Shown piece by piece: positions 1-5,606 of a stretch of DNA of 8,567 bases. Numbering within the stretch: the first letter of the stretch is position 1; every line of letters begins with the position of its first letter. The translations under genes and the position numbers were made by a program. Below the pieces are notes generated by a model. It searched no databases. It was given only the letters and a program-made list of their open reading frames with translations, and was not told where the DNA came from. Origin of the DNA: Mycobacterium sp. (GTDB lineage Bacteria; Actinomycetota; Actinomycetes; Mycobacteriales; Mycobacteriaceae); NCBI GenBank assembly GCA_025965815.1, contig JAOPWF010000101.1:1-8567 (forward strand). Direction: 5' to 3'.

Positions 1-217
1 AGCGGTGCGGGCGCAGCGATTCGTACAGGTTCATCACCTCTTCGTCATCTATGGTGGCGAGTTCCGCTGCGCGCCGGAGGTTTTCAGCCAGTTGCGGATT
101 GCCGCCCTGCTCGGCGATGACGGCCTGGTGTGCCAGCGTCGCCGGGTCCATCCGAAGGTCCGACAGCTGTAGTTTGCCGTCGACGGCGGCTTCGACCGTG
201 AACCTGTCTTCGGGCAT
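1..217 (-). CDS. Diol/glycerol dehydratase small (gamma) subunit, 5' part only
   Basis: The first 72 codons of the small subunit of an adenosylcobalamin-dependent diol/glycerol dehydratase; the rest runs off the left edge. After a short start (MPEDRFTVEAAV) the sequence follows the PduE/DhaB3 pattern: a DGKLQLSDLRMDP stretch, an AEQGGNPQLAENLRRAAEL helix and the LYESLRPHR motif, matching the (N)xRRAAEL...IYNALRPxR core of known small subunits. The ATG overlaps the upstream TGA by one base (TGATG) and follows a near-ideal ribosome binding site at 225-232, so translation is probably coupled and stoichiometric with the large-medium subunit. The protein begins almost at the conserved core. It lacks the long N-terminal extension of Klebsiella/Salmonella PduE and is shorter even than the DhaB3 N-terminus. 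Family assignment is firm; length and C-terminus cannot be judged. Confidence 0.9.
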   Translation of the reverse strand, partial: MPEDRFTVEAAVDGKLQLSDLRMDPATLAHQAVIAEQGGNPQLAENLRRAAELATIDDEEVMNLYESLRPHR

Positions 218-2490
218 CACCGTGTCACCTCCACCGTGATCGGCGCCTGACCCGGTTCGCAGGACTCACGCTCGAGCGCGACGAGTGCGACGGCACGCGC
301 GTGATAGCGGGCGGATATCGACTCGTCGGTGCCGCCGGTGAAGATCGGGACCGGAGCCATCCCCTTTGCATGCCTGGCCGCGTTCTTGCCCAACTCGCGG
401 TACATCCGTGCGGTCAGCAGCGGCGCCACGCTGAACAGCTCGAGATTGGCCAGCGGCGCCAGATCCCGACGATGGATCAGTGCGGTTCCCTTGCCCTGCA
501 AGCCGATTCCGATTCCCGACCCCGACAATCGGGCGGCGGTCAGCCCGATCAGGCCGACGTCGATGGTCGAGCGGACCCGCACCAGGCGCGGTACACAGCC
601 CTCCTCCTCCAGTCCGGCCGAGATCTGTCGCAGCACTTCGCCGACTGTGAGCCCGCACAGAGTCAGCCAGACCGTGCGACCTAATGCCGGCGAGAGCCCG
701 ATACACACTTCCCGGGGATCGCTCCACTGCCGCGCGGTATCGACCGCGGTGAACGTGACGTGGTCGCGGTGCTCGGCTTGATCGGCCGTGAGCTCTGCGA
801 CCGTCCGCTCCTGCCGGATGTTGTCGATCTCGGCGCGCCGCTCGTCGCTCAACGCATAGCCGCTGCCGGGACCGGCGTAGTCGTTGGGGTCGGTGAGCTT
901 GGACAGCACTCTCATGTTCTCGTCGAAGATCGCCGACGTCTGCAGTTGGTCACCGTGCAGACGCTCACGGGTCAACCGCATGATGGCGTCCGCTTCCTCA
1001 TCGAAGCCGGTCCGTTTCAGCGACGCGATGACATCGAAGACAGTCAGCTGTTTGGCCTCGATCGCGGTCGCCGCCTCCGCGACGGCTTTCGGGTCGCCGG
1101 GCGGAACGTCACGCGATCCGTTGGCCACAACCACGGCATCGATCCGGTCGTCCTCGAAATCCGCAAGCCCGAGGTCGCGGTACACCGCCTGAACGGCCAT
1201 GGCGGCACGGCGTCGAACCCTTGCCAGCTGCTCGGCCGACACCGTGCGCAATCCCCCGTCCACGCCCCAGTCCCGTTGCAGCACAAGGTAGTCGTCCATG
1301 TCGTCGGAGTTGAAGTTCGACAGCGCGAATGCGTTGTCGTAGCGCGGGATCGACCCGAAGCCCGAGAAAATGAAGTCCGCACCCGCGAGCAACACGGGCA
1401 GGGTGTGCGCGCTGCGGCGGATATCGGACTCGGAGATGAGGTTGTCGTTCCCGGCGCAGGATTCAAGATCGCGCATCATGACCATCAGGTTCTCGGCCAG
1501 CAATTCCTTCATACCGTCCGGCACCGATGCCACCACACCGACGCCGTCGATGCCGCCGTTCTGCACACCTTGCGACCCCAACGCACGAGCGAGCGACACG
1601 CAGCGAGATTCCAGGTACAGGATGGAGCACTTCTCGGCCGCACCCATCAGCACCTCGGCGCCGCCGCCACTGGTGACCCGCATCTTGAGGCCCCGGGAGG
1701 CGTAGGCGGAGGTGAGGATCGCTTTCGAAAACGGGGTGTCGTCACCATCGATGAACACCTGCTCGGTGCCGTAAATAGAGATCGTCTCGGCGTAGCTGGT
1801 CAGCCCACGCAGGCCGAGCCGCAGCTCCAGCGCCTCCTCGATGGAGCACTGGGCCATCGCCCCGGGGATCCCCACCTGGCTCCCGATGAGCAGCGCCACC
1901 GCGTTGGACGGCGCGTCGCCCAGCACCGGCACCGTCGTCTCGACCTCCCGGAATCCGTAGGCGACGGCACTGGCCGCGTCGGCGGCGATGAGCAGCGGGT
2001 CGTCGAGCTGATTCGTCACGTGCGCTTGGTTGCTCGGCGTTTTCCTGGCACGCATCTTGGTCATCGCCATCTGCATCTCCACGGGCGTGAGCAGGGCGAC
2101 GACGCGGGCCAGTTTGGCAGGCGTGGCCCCACCGATCAGGCGCACGACCTCCGCCCTTGGCACGTTGACATCAACGGCCATGCGGGCCAGCGCCTGATCG
2201 TCAAGCGCCATGGCCTCCTGCGCGGCCTCGAGGTCCAACCCGTACCGGGCGATGAACTCGTCGATGACGTCGAAATCCCCGTCCGCCTTCCCGTCGAGCT
2301 CGACGACTCGCTTTACACCCGAGCCGTCGCGCACGACCAGCGATGGCTCGGGGTCGTAGGGACTGCGCATCGCGACCAGCCCGAGCTCAGGGTTGGTGAC
2401 GCTGAAGCCGTCGAGGTTCACCGGTTTCGCGTCGAGGACGCGTATCCGTCCCTGGTCGAGATCCCTTTCGCACTTGTGGGCGTCATCCAC
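217..2490 (-). CDS. B12-dependent diol/glycerol dehydratase, fused large and medium subunits
   Basis: A 757-residue protein joining PduC-like (about 1-560) and PduD-like (about 575-757) subunits, separate chains in Klebsiella and Salmonella. The family uses adenosylcobalamin radical chemistry to turn 1,2-diols or glycerol into aldehydes. Gap-free comparison with remembered Klebsiella PduC (offset 14) shows all catalytic and metal ligands: Gln155, His157, Glu184, Glu235, Gln310, Asp349, Ser376. Pocket positions differ: Ser301 is Asp315, Gln336 is Asn350, Met373 is Ala387, while Phe374 is kept (Phe388). The medium part has the expected RLSGSGIGIGLQGKGTALIH and LPPLANLELF-like segments and the GKNAARHAKG helix. 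The PduD N-terminal encapsulation region is absent, replaced by a short polar linker (about 556-590). The start is GTG, chosen for AGAGGAGG at 2500-2507. It lies 134 bp behind the permease, same strand. No reactivase is visible. Family certain; substrate uncertain. Confidence 0.95.
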   Translation of the reverse strand: MDDAHKCERDLDQGRIRVLDAKPVNLDGFSVTNPELGLVAMRSPYDPEPSLVVRDGSGVKRVVELDGKADGDFDVIDEFIARYGLDLEAAQEAMALDDQALARMAVDVNVPRAEVVRLIGGATPAKLARVVALLTPVEMQMAMTKMRARKTPSNQAHVTNQLDDPLLIAADAASAVAYGFREVETTVPVLGDAPSNAVALLIGSQVGIPGAMAQCSIEEALELRLGLRGLTSYAETISIYGTEQVFIDGDDTPFSKAILTSAYASRGLKMRVTSGGGAEVLMGAAEKCSILYLESRCVSLARALGSQGVQNGGIDGVGVVASVPDGMKELLAENLMVMMRDLESCAGNDNLISESDIRRSAHTLPVLLAGADFIFSGFGSIPRYDNAFALSNFNSDDMDDYLVLQRDWGVDGGLRTVSAEQLARVRRRAAMAVQAVYRDLGLADFEDDRIDAVVVANGSRDVPPGDPKAVAEAATAIEAKQLTVFDVIASLKRTGFDEEADAIMRLTRERLHGDQLQTSAIFDENMRVLSKLTDPNDYAGPGSGYALSDERRAEIDNIRQERTVAELTADQAEHRDHVTFTAVDTARQWSDPREVCIGLSPALGRTVWLTLCGLTVGEVLRQISAGLEEEGCVPRLVRVRSTIDVGLIGLTAARLSGSGIGIGLQGKGTALIHRRDLAPLANLELFSVAPLLTARMYRELGKNAARHAKGMAPVPIFTGGTDESISARYHARAVALVALERESCEPGQAPITVEVTR
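225..232 (-). promoter_or_regulatory. Strong ribosome binding site for the dehydratase small subunit
   Basis: On the minus strand GGAGGTGA lies seven bases before the ATG at 217, inside the last codons of the large-medium subunit gene. It is complementary to the 16S rRNA 3' end over its whole length and fixes the start of the small subunit. Confidence 0.75.
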
Positions 2491-2499
2491 GGGGCCGGT

Positions 2500-2507
2500 C
2501 CTCCTCT
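2500..2507 (-). promoter_or_regulatory. Ribosome binding site that decides the GTG start of the dehydratase
   Basis: On the minus strand AGAGGAGG is followed nine bases later by GTG at 2490. There is no ATG in frame near the conserved N-terminus, so this site supports the GTG start. Confidence 0.7.
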
Positions 2508-2624
2508 GCTGGAGCTGCCGGCGGCCCGGTGGCTTCCGGGTCGCCGGCCTTCATCGTCTCACCGTTGGGCCCTCGGTGGGAGATGTGCGACGGGGCAACG
2601 GCAGGACGCGCGATGAGCACTCCC

Positions 2625-4157
2625 TTAGTCGCGTATTACGTTGTCCTCGTAGACAATCCGACCGATCATCTCGTAGCGACGGGCATCTTTGAACTTGAAG
2701 TACGTCGCGATCGCAGCACCGAGCACGAACAGTCCCACCACGATCCACGGGGTGAGCTTGAACAGCAATGTCCCCGAGGCGGTACCCGCGGCAGCGTCCT
2801 TGTGCACCCACAGCAGGTAGACGACATAGAGCATGCCGATGCCGCCCAGCAATGGGGCGATCAAGGTCTTGAACCAGTGCTTGCTGACCGGGTGATTCTT
2901 GTGGAGGTGGAAGTAGCTGATCACCGAGAACGCGCACAGCGACTGCACGATCAGGATCGCCATGGTCCCGAGAATGGCCAGCAGTGTGTACATGTGCAGA
3001 TAGGGATCCATGCCGGCGGCGAGGAAGGCCAGGATTATCACCAGCGTGACCCCGCTTTGGACGAACGACGCGATGTGGGGCGAGCCGTGCTTGGGATGGG
3101 TTGCGCCGAGCGTTTTCTGCAAACCGCTCGACAGTCCCTCACGACCGAGCGCGTAGAGGTAGCGCGACGCACAGTTGTGGAATGCCATCCCGCAGGCGAA
3201 CGATCCGGTGACCAGCAGGATGTTGAACATCGTGATGGCCCACTCGCCGTAGTAACCGCGCACCGGCCCGAAGAAGATCTCCGAGGCGGTGTTGGAGTCC
3301 TGCGCGAGGTCGACCGCCTGCTGCGGGCCGGTTCCGGCGATCGCCATCCAGGAGATGAACACATAGAACACGCCGACACCGAGGACGCTGATCATGGTGG
3401 CCCGCGGGATGATTTTCTTGGGCTCGCGCGACTCTTCGCCGTACATCGCGGTGGACTCAAAACCAACCCAGGACCAGAACGCGAAGAACAAGCCAAGACC
3501 CGCGCTGGCTCCGGCGATGGCCGCCGGTTGGAACGCGCCGACGGGATTGAGCGTCTCGCTGACGGCGAAGCCATCCGGTCCGCCACCGTGGAACAGCACA
3601 GCCAGTGCGCCCAGTGACAGCATGACGATCTCGGTCACCAGGAAAACCCCGAGCACCTTGGCGGCCAGGTTCACGTCGAAGTACGTGAGGATCGAGTTGA
3701 GCACCAACATGAGCAGCGCCGGCACGATCCAGTGGACGTGTATTCCAAACTGCGACTGCAGCAGGTTCTGGAAGAAGAACGAGAAGATTCCGATGAGCGA
3801 GGCCTCGAACACCACGTAGGCCATGGTGATCAGCACACCGCTGGCCATGCCGATGATCCGGCCCAGGCCGTGGGAGATGTAGCCGTAGAACGCACCGGTG
3901 GCGGTGATGTGCTTGGCCATGGTGGCGTAGCCGACGGCGAACAGCCCCAACACCACCGTCGCGACGATGTACCCGGCGGGTGCGTGGGAACCGTTTCCAA
4001 AGCCCACAGCGATTGGTACGTTGCCGACCATTGCGGTGATGGGCGCGGCCGTGGCCACTGCCATGAAGATGACGGCCATGGTGCCGACGGCGTTGCGCTT
4101 CAGCCGCTGAACGTCCTCAGTTGCGTTTACTGGTGGTGATTCGGTTTGTTCGGTCAT
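2625..4157 (-). CDS. APC-superfamily amino acid/amine permease
   Basis: A 510-residue inner-membrane transporter of the amino acid-polyamine-organocation superfamily, probably 12 helices. Long hydrophobic segments start near residue 24 and recur to about 486. Family signatures: a first helix with AVATAAPITAMVG (unwound substrate-binding region), TATGAFYGYISHGLG near 85-99, the GFESTAMYGEESREPKKIIPRA-type loop after helix 6 (about 232-253), SRYLYALGREG (331-341) and THPKHGSPHIA (353-363). The ATG start is preceded by AGGAAGG at 4169-4175, eleven bases away, slightly long. It is transcribed divergently from the aminotransferase-shell operon and is the first gene of the leftward unit. From context it likely imports the amino-alcohol, amino acid or amine processed by the neighbouring enzymes; the exact substrate cannot be read from sequence. 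Confidence 0.9.
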   Translation of the reverse strand: MTEQTESPPVNATEDVQRLKRNAVGTMAVIFMAVATAAPITAMVGNVPIAVGFGNGSHAPAGYIVATVVLGLFAVGYATMAKHITATGAFYGYISHGLGRIIGMASGVLITMAYVVFEASLIGIFSFFFQNLLQSQFGIHVHWIVPALLMLVLNSILTYFDVNLAAKVLGVFLVTEIVMLSLGALAVLFHGGGPDGFAVSETLNPVGAFQPAAIAGASAGLGLFFAFWSWVGFESTAMYGEESREPKKIIPRATMISVLGVGVFYVFISWMAIAGTGPQQAVDLAQDSNTASEIFFGPVRGYYGEWAITMFNILLVTGSFACGMAFHNCASRYLYALGREGLSSGLQKTLGATHPKHGSPHIASFVQSGVTLVIILAFLAAGMDPYLHMYTLLAILGTMAILIVQSLCAFSVISYFHLHKNHPVSKHWFKTLIAPLLGGIGMLYVVYLLWVHKDAAAGTASGTLLFKLTPWIVVGLFVLGAAIATYFKFKDARRYEMIGRIVYEDNVIRD

Positions 4158-4200
4158 CTACCGGCGGACCTTCCTGGCTGTGAGCGGAGGTCGCTGTGGC

Positions 4201-4209
4201 GTGGACCAC
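4201..4209. promoter_or_regulatory. Second candidate operator half-site, permease side
   Basis: GTGGACCAC is a 9-base palindrome with one central base. It contains the same TGGACCA word as the main operator, 61 bp away. It lies 44 bp before the permease start, where a bound repressor could block the leftward transcript. A chance match is possible. Confidence 0.3.
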
Positions 4210-4262
4210 ACTTCGACCGCTAGGTATATTCGCACCGCCGATGACCGATGGCAAGACCCATT

Positions 4263-4291
4263 TGGACCATTGACATAAATGGTCGGTCCAT
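4263..4291. promoter_or_regulatory. Inverted-repeat operator overlapping the promoter
   Basis: GACCATT (4265-4271) and AATGGTC (4278-4284) form a perfect 7+7 inverted repeat with a 6-bp spacer. A wider pair, TGGACC (4263-4268) and GGTCCA (4285-4290), frames it, and AATGG/CCATT arms (4278-4282, 4287-4291) make a third overlapping symmetry. The repeats cover the -35 box and half the spacer, as expected for a repressor. TGGTC/GACCA half-sites resemble those of FadR-subfamily GntR regulators. GntR regulators are known beside related Rhodococcus amino-alcohol loci, so a GntR repressor is a reasonable inference. Confidence 0.5.
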
Positions 4292-4298
4292 TTACGGT
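4270..4298 (+). promoter_or_regulatory. Predicted sigma-A-like promoter of the aminotransferase/shell operon
   Basis: A perfect -35 box TTGACA (4270-4275), a 17-bp spacer and TACGGT (4293-4298) as -10, which keeps the key T, A and final T of TANNNT. Transcription would begin near 4305, leaving a leader of about 20 bases with the ribosome site at 4316-4321. Confidence 0.55.
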
Positions 4299-4325
4299 GA
4301 CGGGGTCACAGCCTCGAGGAGCCGC

Positions 4326-5606
4326 ATGTACGACTACGGCACGTTCTCGTTCGAATCCAAGACCGATGTGTTGGAGCGGGCGAAGACGTTCTGGAATCCG
4401 GACAAGACACAGTTCTGGACCGACGCGGGCATCGACCTCGTGATCGACCGCCGCGAGGGGTACTTCCTGTGGGACATGAGCGGCCGACGCCTCATCGACA
4501 TGCACCTCAACGGCGGCACCTACAACCTCGGCCACCGCAATCCTGAAGTGATGCAAGCTCTCTCGGAGGGCATGCAGCATTTCGATGTCGGCAATCACCA
4601 CTTCCCGTCGGTGGCACGCACCGCGCTGGCGCAGAGACTCGTCGAGTCGGCGCCCGCCTCCATCACGAAAGTCGCGTTCGGTTCCGGTGGCGGCGAGGCC
4701 ATTGACATCGCGCTCAAGAGCGCCCGCCACGCCACCCAGCGCCGCAAGATCGTCTCGATCGTCAAGGCCTACCACGGCCACACGGGGTTGGCGGTGGCCA
4801 CCGGGGACGATCGGTTCGCCAAGTTGTTCCTGTCCGACCGTCCCGACGAGTTCGTGCACGTGCCGTTCGGTGACATCGGGGCGATGGAACAGGCGGTGTC
4901 CGGCAACGACGTCGCCGCGGTGATCATGGAGACGATCCCCGCGACCTACGGATTCCCGCTCCCCCCGTTGGGATACCTGGAGGCCGTCAAAGACCTCACC
5001 GTCCGCTACGGCGCCCTGTACATCGCCGACGAAGTGCAGACCGGTCTGATGCGCACCGGCGAGCTGTGGGCGATCACCAAACACGGCATCGAGCCCGACA
5101 TCATCGTCACCGGTAAGGGGCTCTCCGGAGGCATGTACCCCATCACGGCAGCGATGCTGGGCGAGCGCGCCGCACAGTGGCTGAACCAGGACGGTTTCGG
5201 TCACATCTCGACGTTCGGTGGGGCCGAACTCGGCTGTGTCGCCGCGATCAAGACGCTGGAAATCACCACCCGCCCCGAAGTGCGGTCGATGGTCCACTAC
5301 ATCGCCGACATCTTCGCAACGGGCCTGCGCCGCATCCAGAGCGACTACCCGGACTGGTTCGTCGGCATCCGGCAGAACGGTGTGGTGATCGGGCTGGAGT
5401 TCAACCATCCGGAGGGCGCCAAGTTCGTGATGCGAGAACTCTACGACAACGGGGTCTGGGCGATCTTCTCGACGTTGGATCCTCGTGTGCTGCAGTTCAA
5501 ACCGGGAATCCTGCTCGGCCGCGACCTGTGCGAGGACGTGCTGGACCGGCTCGAGGTCGCTGTGGGGCGCGCCCGCACCGCCGCGACCGATCGGAGGCGA
5601 TCTTGA
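4326..5606 (+). CDS. Class III PLP aminotransferase-fold enzyme (aminotransferase or phospho-lyase)
   Basis: A 426-residue fold-type I PLP enzyme of the class III (omega-aminotransferase) family. Visible features: GSGGGEAIDIALK (119-131) for the PLP phosphate, YHGHTG (149-154) stacking on the ring, ADEVQTGLMRTGE with Asp235 for the pyridine nitrogen, TGKGLSGG with Schiff-base Lys264, and STFGGAELGC (295-304) for the phosphate of the partner subunit. The start is the ATG at 4326, with GAGGAG at 4316-4321; an ATG at 4248 would lie upstream of the promoter. It is first in the rightward operon and overlaps the aldehyde dehydrogenase by four bases. Members of this family include both transaminases and amino-alcohol phosphate phospho-lyases; either would give an aldehyde for the next enzyme. 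No encapsulation-type tail is evident. Family is certain, reaction open. Confidence 0.92.
   Translation: MYDYGTFSFESKTDVLERAKTFWNPDKTQFWTDAGIDLVIDRREGYFLWDMSGRRLIDMHLNGGTYNLGHRNPEVMQALSEGMQHFDVGNHHFPSVARTALAQRLVESAPASITKVAFGSGGGEAIDIALKSARHATQRRKIVSIVKAYHGHTGLAVATGDDRFAKLFLSDRPDEFVHVPFGDIGAMEQAVSGNDVAAVIMETIPATYGFPLPPLGYLEAVKDLTVRYGALYIADEVQTGLMRTGELWAITKHGIEPDIIVTGKGLSGGMYPITAAMLGERAAQWLNQDGFGHISTFGGAELGCVAAIKTLEITTRPEVRSMVHYIADIFATGLRRIQSDYPDWFVGIRQNGVVIGLEFNHPEGAKFVMRELYDNGVWAIFSTLDPRVLQFKPGILLGRDLCEDVLDRLEVAVGRARTAATDRRRS

Larger units (their letters stand above)
4158..4325. promoter_or_regulatory. Divergent promoter/operator region between permease and aminotransferase
   Basis: 168 bp separate the two start codons. 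It holds a good rightward promoter (4270-4298) with an inverted repeat on top of it (4263-4291) and a second short palindrome (4201-4209) nearer the permease. A leftward promoter is less clear: the best candidate is minus-strand TTGCCA (4249-4254) with weak AT-rich -10-like bases around 4223-4230. No gene is seen here. The open frame reaching back to an ATG at 4248 runs through the promoter and is not treated as coding. Confidence 0.7.

Noticed and set aside
2560..2578. Hairpin CACCG-N9-CGGTG between permease and dehydratase as a terminator
   Set aside because: The stem is only five pairs and no T run follows on the minus strand, so it is not convincing as a terminator.
760..2616. Long plus-strand open frame (618 codons) opposite the dehydratase
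   Set aside because: Shadow of a GC-rich gene: low-complexity Arg/His/Gly/Val-rich translation, no family resemblance, while the minus strand aligns throughout with PduC/PduD.
2529..3617. Plus-strand frame of 362 codons opposite the permease
   Set aside because: Its charged, repetitive translation is what an antisense transmembrane gene gives; the permease on the minus strand is certain.
4248..4325. Upstream start of the aminotransferase at 4248
   Set aside because: The extra 26 codons cover the operator and the TTGACA promoter and have no good ribosome site; 4326 has GAGGAG and begins at the family-typical N-terminus.
5290..5296. TGGTCCA word inside the aminotransferase gene
   Set aside because: A single isolated seven-base match in coding sequence without flanking symmetry or a promoter; expected by chance.
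4158..5408. Minus-strand frame of 416 codons opposite the aminotransferase
   Set aside because: No recognisable motif, Asp/Val/His/Arg-rich, and it runs through the regulatory region; the aminotransferase on the plus strand explains the sequence.
5177..5602. Frame open upstream of the aldehyde dehydrogenase
   Set aside because: It lies wholly inside the aminotransferase gene in another frame; TTG at 5603 with GGAGG is the coupled start.
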